Shown in pieces: positions 1 through 7,602 of a stretch of DNA of 11,972 nt. The stretch spans positions 1 through 11,972 of the forward strand of contig JAFAQG010000458.1 of the NCBI GenBank assembly GCA_019246575.1. The letters run 5' to 3'. Below the pieces are notes generated by a model. It searched no databases. It saw nothing but the letters and a program-made list of their open reading frames with translations, and was not told where the DNA came from. Position 1 is the stretch's first letter. Every line of letters begins with the position of its first letter. This DNA is from Acidobacteriaceae bacterium. GTDB lineage: Bacteria; Acidobacteriota; Terriglobia; Bryobacterales; Bryobacteraceae. A program made the translations under genes and the position numbers.

Positions 1-3000
1 GCATTTAATGTCGAAACCAACGGCTGAGCCTCGCCCGTCGACCACAGTGCTAAATATCCAAGTGTTGGCGCGGGCACGACCGTCGCATTAAATACATACG
101 CCTGTGCAGATGCGGAGACACCGCAGCCGCTTCCGACGACATCTATAGTGGCGGTTCCATTGAACGGTTGAGATCCGTTCAGTTCGCGGGTATCGAGGAC
201 ACGGCAAGGCTTCACAGTGAACAGAGATAACCCACCTGGGCCCGCGGGCGCGAAGTATCCATTAATGTCGATTACAAGGTCAGTATCGTTGCTTGAGAAG
301 ACCGAAATACTACCCTCAGTGTCAGCACCGGCGCGCACGATCGCCGCGTTAGCTGTCACGGTACCAGTCGGCGCATTGAGCGTCGATACTAACGGCTGCG
401 ACTGCCCTGTCGGCCATGTCGATAAATACCCGATCCATCCGTGCGGAACCGCCGTGAAATTCAACGAATACGCCTGGGCTTCCCGTGGCACATTACAAGA
501 GCTGGAAAGAATTGGGAACGAGCGGCTCTGATTCGCCATCAACCAGGGTCCACCCAAGTCGCCCGTGGGTCTTCGGGTGTCTGCGATCCGGCAAGGCGTC
601 AGCGGGAAAAAAGCTAATCCACCCGGCGTGCCTTTTGGAACGAAGTAACCGCTAATGTCGAGTACCAGGTCAGTCGTGTTGCTCACGTAAACACTGATTG
701 CCCCGTTCACGCCGCCCGGTATGATGGCCGCGTTTGCCTTAACGCGCCCGTCGGAGTTCAATGTCGAAACCAGCGGTCGGGATTGACCCGCAGGCCACAC
801 CGTCAAATACCCAAGCCCGCCGTGAGGAACGACAGTCACGTTCAAGGCGTACGCTGCAGCGGTCGACGGAATGTTGCAGCCACTGTTCGGAATCACGAAA
901 TCGCGCGAAGTCTGGCCGGAAATCGCTGGCCCGCCGAATGGCCCAGAAGCATTCCGCGTGTCCGCAATACGGCAGGGCGTAATAGGAACGAATTCTAGAG
1001 GAGGCGTTGTTCCGCTCAGCAACACACTTTGTTCGAATACCGTTCCGGTCGCGCCGCTCACGAATTCATTGAAACCCAGGGTCGCAGTTTCTGTACCCGG
1101 AGCCGACGGCGTGAACACAATCGACACGGTGCAGCTGCTGTTTGCTGCCAGCGTGCTGCCACACGTCGTACTGCCGATCGCAAAATCGGCCGATCCCGAC
1201 AACGAAATTCCTGCGATTGAAATAGCTGCTGGACCGGGGTTCGAAAGCGTCAGAGTTTGCACTCCGCTCGGGATACCCACCACCTGATTGCTGAACGTCA
1301 ATGCCGTTGCACTTACCGCAGGCAGCGATGCCGCCGATCCGCTTCCGGTGCCGGTCAATGCGACTGACACGTTCCCCGAACTCGCACCAAGCGTAACCGT
1401 TCCAGTTAACGATCCATTCGTCTGTGGTGCGAAGGCGACCGCAATTGAGCAGGACGCGCCCGGCGCAACGTTCAACGACACGACGCAATCCGTTGCACCC
1501 GAGCTCTGCTGCACGAAGTTCCCACTCACTGCAACATTGCTTATGGCCAGCGGCTGATTCCCGACATTCTGCAGCGTCACAATTTGTGCCGAACTGACGG
1601 TCCCGACCGTCGTCCCGGCAAAGCTCAGGGGCGCCGCAGTTGCGCCAACCGACCGCACGACCCGGTTTCCGGAATCGGCAATGTAGACGTTCCCGGAGGC
1701 GTTGACTGCAACACCCGTTGGCGCATTCAGGACCGACCGGGCTGCGGACCCGCCGTCGCCGAAGTACCCGAATTGTGCAGCATTACCCGCGATGGTCGTG
1801 ATTATGCCTGCAGCGTTCACCTCGCGCACGACGCTGTTCCCGGTATCTGCGATGAAGAGATCGCCCGCCGCATCCACGCGGATTCCCGCCGGCCCGTACA
1901 ACGACGCATTCGTCGCCGTCCCCCCATCTCCGCTGTAAGCAGCGCTGCCGTTACCCGCAACGACGGAAATAATGCCCGATTTGATGACGCGGACCAGTTG
2001 TAACGAGCTATCCGCGATGTAGAGATTGCCCGCCGCATCGAGCGCCAGGCCGGAAGGATAACCCAACACGGCATTCACCGCCGGACCGCCGTTTCCTATC
2101 CCGTCCGAACCCGGACCGGGGGTGCCGCCTCCCGCAATTGTCGTGATCGTGCCCGAACTGTCGACTTTCCGCACCCGGTGATGGTGCATGTCCGCGATGT
2201 AGAGATTACCGGCCGCATCGACAGCTACGTCGCTCGGCCCGTCGAGGCTCGCGCTGCTTGCCGGGCCGCCGTCTCCCAAAGTGCTGGCGGGAGTTGCGGT
2301 ACAGACCCCCGCAACGGTCGCGATCTTTCCCGAGAACGCGTCCACCCTGCGTACGCAGTTATTGTTGTTATCTGCGATGTAGAGATTCCCTGCCGCGTCG
2401 ACGGCCACCGCCGTGGGGGCATTCAGTGTTGCGCTGGTCGCGGGGCCGTTGTCGCCGCTGTAACCAGCCTGGCCGTTTCCGGCAACAGTCGTGATGACCC
2501 CGGTTGTCGTGTTGACTTGTCGAACCACGTCGTCGAGCGAATCGGCAATGTAGAGATTCCCTGCAGCATCGATTGCGACTCCCTCCGGGTTGCCGAGCAT
2601 ACCACTCGCCGCCGGCCCGTTATCGCCTGAATTGCCCCATGCTCCTGTACCGGCGAAAGTCGCGATGACTCCTGGCGAAATCAACACTTCGGGAGCCAAG
2701 CCGAGTCCGTGCACGAATGTCGTGACCAGCAGATTGCATTGCCATCGAGCACTCGAACCGCATCCTGACGCAGGCCGGGGAACTTGGGCGAGAAGCTCAC
2801 GGGCACGCTGCACGTCATCGGCGTCGTTCCCGAACAGGCAGGCTGGCCGAGACTGAAATCTGCGCTGTACCGCAGCTGGAACGTTGGCGAAGACGACAGC
2901 CCGTTGAACTGGTACTGCAGAGTTGCACTTCCTGCTGTTCCGTTCACAGCTACGGATCCCAGATCCTGCGGCGGCGGAGCGGACGCGACGGTTTGGGGGA

Positions 3001-3067
3001 CACCCGCGGCCATGAGGCCGCACCACAGAAGCGCACCAGTGGCCAGACGAGAAAACTGCGGGGTCAC
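1..3067 (-). pseudogene. Large exported NHL-repeat / choice-of-anchor-D surface protein, one-base frameshift, truncated by window edge
   Basis: Reading starts at a GTG (3067-3065) with a signal peptide (SRLATGALLWCGLMAAG, then a probable cut near VASA-PP). A short beta domain ending in the family phrase VSFSPKFPGLRQDAV follows (about 2970-2750). The frame breaks near 2736: one missing base (GGCAATGCAAT where GGCAATGGCAAT would give DGNGNLLVT) leads to a stop at 2681. In the neighbouring frame the protein stays open from 2735 to the window edge. That part holds six NHL-type repeats (tags like AAGNLYIAD at about 2550, 2375, 2195, 2020, 1850 and 1682), which should form a beta-propeller. Two choice-of-anchor-D (HYDIN/ASPM-like) Ig domains follow (about 1640-1350 and 1320-1015), then two full and one cut copy of a ~125-residue repeat (PCRxxDTR...LGYL..WP.G...P.VSTLN...DLV.DI.GYF). 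The family is secreted or surface-exposed and its ligand is unknown. No clear Shine-Dalgarno is visible before the GTG. Whether the frameshift is real or a sequencing error is unresolved. Confidence 0.85.
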
Positions 3068-3157
3068 ATCTGTAATATCGGTTCATGCCGCTGCTTTTTT
3101 CTGTGGTCCCGCGCGACCGAGCCTCAGAATTGTCCGGTCTTCCGGCGAGGTATGTAA

Positions 3158-3168
3158 CTTGATATACT
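3158..3168 (+). promoter_or_regulatory. Probable extended -10 promoter of the RRM gene
   Basis: TGATATACT (3160-3168) fits the extended -10 pattern TGn-TATAAT with one mismatch (TATACT at 3163-3168). No good -35 box lies 16-18 bp upstream, which is tolerated for extended -10 promoters. Transcription would begin near 3175 and leave an untranslated leader of about 117 nt before the ATG at 3292. The call is from sequence pattern only. Confidence 0.5.
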
Positions 3169-3253
3169 ATAAGGGTCTTTGCAGCGTCCTCATCTTTGGG
3201 TACCTTCTGGCTTCCTTCCTCCTTTCCTATTTTTCCGGTTTGGTTCTAGCGCA

Positions 3254-3290
3254 GTCCGACAGAGACAATTTCCTTACGGACAGAGAATTC
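3254..3290 (+). promoter_or_regulatory. Leader hairpin and duplicated Shine-Dalgarno-like segment before the RRM gene
   Basis: GTCCG (3254-3258) can pair with CGGAC (3277-3281) across an 18-nt loop just upstream of the start codon. The octamer GACAGAGA occurs twice, at 3258-3265 inside the loop region and at 3279-3286. The second copy supplies the likely ribosome-binding AGAGA, about 5 nt before the ATG. The stem is short, so a role in translation control is only a possibility. Confidence 0.3.
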
Positions 3291-3291
3291 C

Positions 3292-3618
3292 ATGACTAAC
3301 ATTTTTGTCGGAAACCTCAGTTTCCAGACGACCCAGGACGATCTTGTCGCTGCGTTCTCGCAATTCGGCAGCGTCGAGCGCGTCAACATCATCACGGACC
3401 GCGACAGCGGGCAATCGCGTGGCTTCGCATTCGTCGAAATGACAGAGCGCCGCGATGCGGAAACCGCTATCTCCCAGTTGAACGGCACGCAGTTGAATGG
3501 CCGCACGCTGAACGTGAACGAAGCTCGTCCCAAGGCCCAAGGCGGAACGGGTTTCGGCAATCGCGGCGGCTCGGGCGGACGCGGTGGGAATCAACGCGGC
3601 CGCGGTGCGCGCTGGTAA
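3292..3618 (+). CDS. RRM-domain RNA-binding protein with Gly/Arg-rich tail
   Basis: A 108-residue protein with one RNA recognition motif. RNP2 is IFVGNL at residues 4-9 and RNP1 is RGFAFVEM at 43-50, with both aromatic positions of RNP1 (F45, F47) present. The domain ends near residue 80 and is followed by a Gly/Arg-rich tail with RGG-like steps (84-108, NRGGSGGRGGNQRGRG), as in the small bacterial and cyanobacterial Rbp proteins. These bind single-stranded RNA in the cytoplasm, and several cyanobacterial members are cold-induced. The start is ATG 3292 with AGAGA about 5 nt upstream. The gene is read away from the NHL gene, with a 224-bp intergenic region between them, and lies 94 bp upstream of a fatty-acid desaturase. 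Length and domain order are normal for the family and the frame is intact. The RNA targets are unknown. Confidence 0.93.
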   Translation: MTNIFVGNLSFQTTQDDLVAAFSQFGSVERVNIITDRDSGQSRGFAFVEMTERRDAETAISQLNGTQLNGRTLNVNEARPKAQGGTGFGNRGGSGGRGGNQRGRGARW

Positions 3619-3672
3619 ACCTCACCAAGTAATTGAAAACCGGCAACGCGCCGTGTAATAGCGCATTGCAAC

Positions 3673-3689
3673 TGCGCCGCTCTGGCGCA
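3673..3689 (+). other. Intergenic hairpin between the RRM and desaturase genes
   Basis: TGCGCC (3673-3678) pairs with GGCGCA (3684-3689) around the loop GCTCT, a compact GC-rich 6-bp stem. No T-run follows, so it does not look like a Rho-independent terminator. It could be a processing or stability element in a shared transcript, or chance. Confidence 0.3.
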
Positions 3690-3712
3690 AGCACGCGAAT
3701 CGAGAGGACCTG

Positions 3713-4564
3713 GTGAATCGAGAAGCTGGAAGCATCCATCCCAATGAAAAACTGAACAGAACCACAACGACCGTTTTGGTTCTACTCCACGCCGGCGCCG
3801 TTGCAGCGTTGTTTTGTTTTAGCTGGGTAAACCTCGCGGTTGCCCTGTTTCTTTACTGGTTAACCATACAGCTGGGAATCAGTGTTGGTTATCACCGGTT
3901 GCATACGCATCGGTCGTTCAAAATTCCGTTGCCGCTCGAATACTTCTTGGCCGTCTGTGGCGCATCGACGCTCGAAGGGGGCCCGATCTTCTGGGTGGCA
4001 ACGCATCGTGTTCACCATCAGCTCTCGGATAAAGAGGGCGACCCGCATTCACCGCGAGACGGTGCCTGGTGGGCGCATGTGGGCTGGATTCTTTTCGGGG
4101 AAGCGAAGCACAACAACACGCGCTTGATGTCGAAGTATGCGCCCGACCTCGCGAAAAAGCGCTTCTACGTCTGGCTGAATAACTATCACTGGCTGCCCAT
4201 TGTGGTGTTGGCGGCGGTGCTCGTCGCGATCGGCGGATTGCCACTGATGCTGTGGGGCGTTTGCCTGCGCGTTGTGGTCGGTCTACATGCTACCTGGCTC
4301 GTGAACTCGGCGACCCATCTGTGGGGCCGCCGCCGGTTTGCGACCCGCGACGATTCCCGCAATAACTGGTGGGTCGCGCTGCTGACGTTCGGCGAGGGCT
4401 GGCACAACAATCACCATGCACATCCGGCGTCCGCACGCCACGGTTTGGCGTGGTACGAGTTCGATCCTTCCTGGTTGCTGATCCGGTTGCTCCAAGTTTT
4501 CGGGATTGCAAAATCCGTCCGCACGGCGCGCTCCAACAACATGGAATTAGAGAAGGCCGCCTGA
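3713..4564 (+). CDS. Membrane acyl (delta-9-type) fatty acid desaturase
   Basis: A 283-residue di-iron membrane desaturase, which would introduce a double bond into acyl-CoA or lipid-linked acyl chains using O2 and an electron donor. The three histidine boxes are complete: HRLHTH at 61-66, HRVHH at 98-102 and HNNHH at 231-235. The additional metal-ligand segment NSATH (198-202) typical of SCD/OLE1-like enzymes is also present. Hydrophobic segments at about 21-56, 76-96 and 161-200 fit the four-helix fold. The start is GTG 3713, supported by AGAGGA (3703-3708) 4 nt upstream. The protein has no cytochrome b5 domain and is of typical bacterial length. It lies downstream of the RRM gene on the same strand and could share its transcript. 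It ends 4 bp from the stop of the convergent gene. Stearoyl-CoA delta-9 regiospecificity is inferred from the family, not shown. Confidence 0.93.
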   Translation: MNREAGSIHPNEKLNRTTTTVLVLLHAGAVAALFCFSWVNLAVALFLYWLTIQLGISVGYHRLHTHRSFKIPLPLEYFLAVCGASTLEGGPIFWVATHRVHHQLSDKEGDPHSPRDGAWWAHVGWILFGEAKHNNTRLMSKYAPDLAKKRFYVWLNNYHWLPIVVLAAVLVAIGGLPLMLWGVCLRVVVGLHATWLVNSATHLWGRRRFATRDDSRNNWWVALLTFGEGWHNNHHAHPASARHGLAWYEFDPSWLLIRLLQVFGIAKSVRTARSNNMELEKAA

Positions 4565-4568
4565 ACTG

Positions 4569-5042
4569 TTAGGCGAGCCAGAAGCGGTCGAGTGTTGCGA
4601 GCGATGTATTCCGGCCACGGTCGGGATCGATCGTCAATTGCAGCATTGTGACATTCTGCAAATTCACCTGGTAATCTTCTACCTCGATTGTTGATCCTTG
4701 TGGGCTAAACGTCCACTGCTGCCGCACGATCTCGCGCAAGCCCGGATTGCTCTCATCCGCGTAGTGCAGCACAAACTCTTGCATCCGCTCCGATGCTTTT
4801 TCCGAGAACTGCAAGTGAATGCGTGTCACGGTCTCCGGTGCGACAAATCGTAGCCGGATAATCTGCGGACCTGTCGTCGATGCTTTCCAGCCGCCTGCGC
4901 CATTGGGCAAGAATACGTTTTCAACCGGATGGGCGGAGTCCTCCGATGTGACTTCGACATCGGCGATCTCCTCGAGGTTCAACCAGGGCCAATGAATACT
5001 GGTCTCGGGTTCGCTTTTTGGCTCGACGATCCGCTTACGCAT
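4569..5042 (-). CDS. Small discoidin (F5/8 type C)-like beta-sandwich protein, function unknown
   Basis: A 157-residue soluble protein with no signal peptide or membrane segment. Residues about 28-157 read like a galactose-binding-like beta-sandwich: a DVEVTSEDSAHPVENVF opening, GWKASTTGPQIIRLRF, then VTRIHLQF and a closing LQLTIDPDRG...ATLDRFWLA. This pattern is typical of F5/8 type C or XRCC1-N-like folds, which bind sugars or proteins. I do not recognise a named family, and the fold call is by strand pattern only. The ATG at 5042 has no clear Shine-Dalgarno. It follows the TupA-like gene by 45 bp on the same strand, so the two may be cotranscribed, and its stop codon is 4 bp from the desaturase stop. 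Confidence 0.7.
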   Translation of the reverse strand: MRKRIVEPKSEPETSIHWPWLNLEEIADVEVTSEDSAHPVENVFLPNGAGGWKASTTGPQIIRLRFVAPETVTRIHLQFSEKASERMQEFVLHYADESNPGLREIVRQQWTFSPQGSTIEVEDYQVNLQNVTMLQLTIDPDRGRNTSLATLDRFWLA

Positions 5043-5087
5043 ACGTAAACGTTATCTCAGAGCCGGCGTGAGATTCAGAGCGGAAAT

Positions 5088-6002
5088 CTAGGCTGCGCGC
5101 GGCAGGCGTTCACGTGCGTTTTCTTCGGTTGCTTGTGACCAGAGCGAACCGAAGAACTTGTCGTAGGAATAAGGTCGAAAGCGGCCGAGTCCCGCAGAGG
5201 GATAAAACGTCATTTCTCCGAAGATGGGATGGGCGTCGACCTCATAAAAATCGACTCGCGCAAACGAGATGTCTGCGCATAGCCGCTCGGCGCCCCAGAG
5301 CATCTTGTCGAGAGTTCGAGGAGGGGGCACGTACTTCGGATCCATGGGATAGTTGTAGCTGAACGGCTGTTTCACCCAGTTGCGATCGTAAAAGCTGAGC
5401 CTGTGATTGGTTGCCCTATCGACGTTGATCTGAATGTAATGGGCTTTGCCGTTGAACACGAAAATCTTGTAATCGACCGGTAACTCCGTCCGCGAGACGC
5501 CGAGAAAAGGCTCGACCAGCAGTTGAGGCTCGATCGCGGTATAGAGCCATTCGCGGTGTTTCTTGTCGTATCGCGAGGCCAGCCATTTACCGGTGAGGTC
5601 CTCGATGTAGTCCCAATTCTCGTCCGCCTTGCTAAAAACAAAGTAGTTCCATTCGCATCCGTGGTTAGCTTTCAGAACATACGGAGCCGGCCAATTACGG
5701 CGTGAACGCGGTGGCAATTCGCGACCGGACCAAATGTTCGGATTCACCCATTTCGGGCCGAGTGTCTGCGCAACATAATGCTTAACGAGGACTTTGTCGG
5801 CAAGTCTGGGAAGGCGGGGGTCGCGATCGTACAGCTTGCGATGCTGAATCTTCTCGTTGAACGTTTGTGGCCTGTCGACGTTGGGCCAGCGGTGATGACA
5901 GCGGAAATGCTGTATCTGAATGGCCAGCTTGTCCGGGAGTTGATTAACTCCGGCTCGGTACAAGCTCGCGAGCAGTTCATACATCTTGGAATGATTTCCC
6001 AT
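5088..6002 (-). CDS. TupA-like ATP-grasp protein (surface polymer biosynthesis)
   Basis: A 304-residue cytoplasmic protein of the TupA-like ATP-grasp family, named after a teichuronopeptide synthesis protein and common in capsule and exopolysaccharide clusters. Family landmarks are in order: PQTFNEKIQ (45-53), the LADK...VKHYV block (67-77), the nucleotide-binding YVLKANHG strand (108-115, K111), the E164/F166 region, DYKIFVFNGK (177-186), RVDFY (249-253) and the metal-binding GEMTFYPSAG (262-271, E263). Length is normal and the frame intact. The ATG at 6002 is preceded by ACGGA about 5 nt away; ATG at residue 7 is an alternative. By family it would join an amino acid or similar group to a polymer using ATP; the actual substrate is unknown. 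Its nearest partner is the small discoidin-like gene downstream. Confidence 0.9.
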   Translation of the reverse strand: MGNHSKMYELLASLYRAGVNQLPDKLAIQIQHFRCHHRWPNVDRPQTFNEKIQHRKLYDRDPRLPRLADKVLVKHYVAQTLGPKWVNPNIWSGRELPPRSRRNWPAPYVLKANHGCEWNYFVFSKADENWDYIEDLTGKWLASRYDKKHREWLYTAIEPQLLVEPFLGVSRTELPVDYKIFVFNGKAHYIQINVDRATNHRLSFYDRNWVKQPFSYNYPMDPKYVPPPRTLDKMLWGAERLCADISFARVDFYEVDAHPIFGEMTFYPSAGLGRFRPYSYDKFFGSLWSQATEENARERLPRAA

Positions 6003-6188
6003 ATTTCCGTCAGTTGTCGAATCGAATCGGTCGTAAGCAGCGGGACGGGCGTATTTTGTTTCGTCGAGCCCGCGTATGCGTGTGTCGTTGCATGCGCAGT
6101 TCCGGTTTACTGCAACTCGAGGCGCGTTCGTGACTACCAGGACCGCTTACAACTGAGTAACTGGACGGGAAAGGAGAGCCGACGCGAG

Positions 6189-6614
6189 TCAGGCGGCGGA
6201 GCGGAGGCGTGGCGCGGCGTCGTGGCAAAACGCTTCGAGTCGATGCGCGAGCGCAATCCACTCTTCAAACGTGAATGGTTTTTCGAGACACAGCGCGCCT
6301 TTAGACTCAGCAGCAGCTTTGTCGTGTCCGGAAAACAGCCCGGAAAGAAGCACGGCCGGAATGTGGCGCAACGTCGGATGCTCTTGCAACCTGCGCAATA
6401 CCGTCAGTCCGCTTTCTTTCGGCAGATTCAGATCCAAGACAACGAGTGCCGGCAACGATTTTTCGTCCCGCCGTTTGAGATCCGGAATGACATCCGCACC
6501 CGTTTCCACCGTGTGCAACCGTGAGGGCAACCCTGCTTCCATGAAGGCCTGCCGCAGCATTTCGATGTCGGCGGGATTGTCGTCGGCAACCAAAATCTCA
6601 GACGATTGGTTCAA
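6189..6614 (-). CDS. Single-domain response regulator, CheY/Rcp1-like
   Basis: A stand-alone receiver domain of about 141 residues from the chosen start. The acidic pair is D11-D12 (ILVADDNPAD), the phosphoacceptor is D61 in VVLDLNLPKESG, the switch Ser is S91 (LLSG) and the conserved Lys is K112 in EKPFTFEEW. DNPAD and LNLPKxxG are typical of the Rcp1 group that pairs with phytochrome-like or hybrid histidine kinases; no kinase is in the window. There is no output domain, so it should act by protein contact. The frame is open back to an ATG at 6743, but a good promoter (6711-6739) lies inside that extension, so translation should start downstream. The TTG at 6614 is just before the domain and has no visible Shine-Dalgarno; TTG at 6659 or 6677 is possible. 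Confidence 0.85.
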   Translation of the reverse strand: MNQSSEILVADDNPADIEMLRQAFMEAGLPSRLHTVETGADVIPDLKRRDEKSLPALVVLDLNLPKESGLTVLRRLQEHPTLRHIPAVLLSGLFSGHDKAAAESKGALCLEKPFTFEEWIALAHRLEAFCHDAAPRLRSAA

Positions 6615-6710
6615 TGCCGAGCGACGATGAGAGGCGCGGTCTGCACGCCCGGACGACAAATCTGTGATTTTGCTGCCCAATAGGGCTGTAATTCCCACGG
6701 TTATATGCCG

Positions 6711-6739
6711 ACTATACCGCAGAAATAGGCTCAACACAA
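6711..6739 (-). promoter_or_regulatory. Sigma70-type promoter for the response regulator
   Basis: On the minus strand TTGTGT (6739-6734) and TATAGT (6716-6711) are separated by 17 bp. The -10 matches the consensus at five of six positions and the -35 at its key TTG. Predicted transcription start is near 6704, leaving a 5' leader of about 90 nt if TTG 6614 is the start codon. It faces away from the methyltransferase gene, whose own promoter is not clear. Confidence 0.55.
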
Positions 6740-6818
6740 GCAAAAACTACAGTATTTGGGTACTTTTTACTGGTTGTAGCCCATTGCTCCGGGGCGGGAG
6801 ATTTCGTACCATACGCCC

Positions 6819-7454
6819 ATGCCGATGCCCATCGAGGAGCGCAGGACCGCGCTTCGCCGCCTCAGGGAAGGGGCCGTGCTGCTGTACCGGACGTTCGCCG
6901 ATGCAAAGTTCGATCTTCTGAACGGCGTCGACACTTCGGGGTACATTCCTGCGGAAGATTTAGGCACGGGCAACTCTGCGCATCCGTATCAGGCTTCGCC
7001 CGAACGCAAGATCGTGTCGGCAATTCGTAGTCTGCCGATCGATCACGGCGCATTTACGTTTATCGATCTCGGATCCGGGAAAGGACGAGTGCTGGTGGTC
7101 GCGGCGCGCTTCAAGTTTCGGCAGATTATCGGCGTGGAAATCTCCGAACCGCTGTGCCGGATTGCGGTGGAAAATACGCGCCGGTTTCCGAGCGTATCGG
7201 TGGTTGCCTGCGATGCCGGCACATACAAGGTTCCGCCGGGGTCGTGTGTCATCTACTTGGGGAACCCGTTCGAGGCAAATATCATGGAGGCCGTGCTGCG
7301 AAACGTCGAGAAGCGGCAGGAGCAAGATCGCAGCCCGATCTACCTGGTGTACCTGGTTCCCGAGTTTCGGCGGCTGTTGGATGAGGCGCAGTTCCTCGAG
7401 CAGATCCCGTCCCCGGATCATTGCCCGGTGTATGTGACGCGCAATAGCTTCTGA
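6819..7454 (+). CDS. Class I SAM-dependent methyltransferase
   Basis: A 211-residue Rossmann-fold methyltransferase. Motif I is FIDLGSGKGRVL (81-92), which binds S-adenosylmethionine. The acidic ribose-binding residue follows strand 2 at E107 (IIGVEIS). D132 (VACDAG) lies where the adenine-contacting residue is expected, and GNPF (148-151) follows strand 4. Residues 20-65 form an N-terminal cap with the phrase GYIPAEDLG. The substrate cannot be read from sequence. Small methyltransferases of this kind often accompany sugar-polymer genes, which fits the TupA-like and epimerase genes nearby but proves nothing. ATG 6819 lacks a proper Shine-Dalgarno (GGGAG lies about 17 nt upstream); ATG 6825 is an alternative. 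It converges on the epimerase gene. Confidence 0.88.
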   Translation: MPMPIEERRTALRRLREGAVLLYRTFADAKFDLLNGVDTSGYIPAEDLGTGNSAHPYQASPERKIVSAIRSLPIDHGAFTFIDLGSGKGRVLVVAARFKFRQIIGVEISEPLCRIAVENTRRFPSVSVVACDAGTYKVPPGSCVIYLGNPFEANIMEAVLRNVEKRQEQDRSPIYLVYLVPEFRRLLDEAQFLEQIPSPDHCPVYVTRNSF

Positions 7455-7528
7455 TTTGCGAAACAACGAACCCAATCGTTGTCCAGGGCGTGTTTTCAAT
7501 GACATGCGGCGATTTTGCGAAACGAACT

Positions 7529-7543
7529 CCCGTTTCAAACGGG
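7529..7543. terminator. Possible hairpin between convergent genes
   Basis: CCCGT (7529-7533) and ACGGG (7539-7543) flank the loop TTCAA between the convergent methyltransferase and epimerase genes. The symmetry extends through the loop as CCCGTTT-C-AAACGGG. There is no strong T-run on either side (only CATATTT on the plus strand), so a terminator role is weakly supported. The rest of 7455-7602 shows nothing clear. Confidence 0.3.
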
Positions 7544-7602
7544 CATATTTGAAAAACGAAGCGCCAGAGCATTTCGGCTGGGTGCGGGTGCTATGCTACC
7601 GG

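Noticed and set aside
1066..1488. 140-codon minus-strand ORF within the NHL protein region
   Set aside because: It is out of frame with the long reading frame that encodes the choice-of-anchor-D domains, and its translation is Arg/Cys-rich without domain features.
1680..2560. Regularly spaced similar DNA strings, CRISPR-like at first sight
   Set aside because: The spacing (~170 bp) and the translation show they are the GNLYIAD motifs of NHL repeats.
5778..6524. 248-codon plus-strand ORF
   Set aside because: It overlaps the TupA-like gene and the response regulator on the opposite strand and has no recognisable domain; it is a shadow of GC-biased coding.
7453..7527. Imperfect direct repeat GATTTGCGAAAC / GATTTTGCGAAAC
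   Set aside because: Two short imperfect copies with no terminal inverted repeats or target duplication; probably chance.
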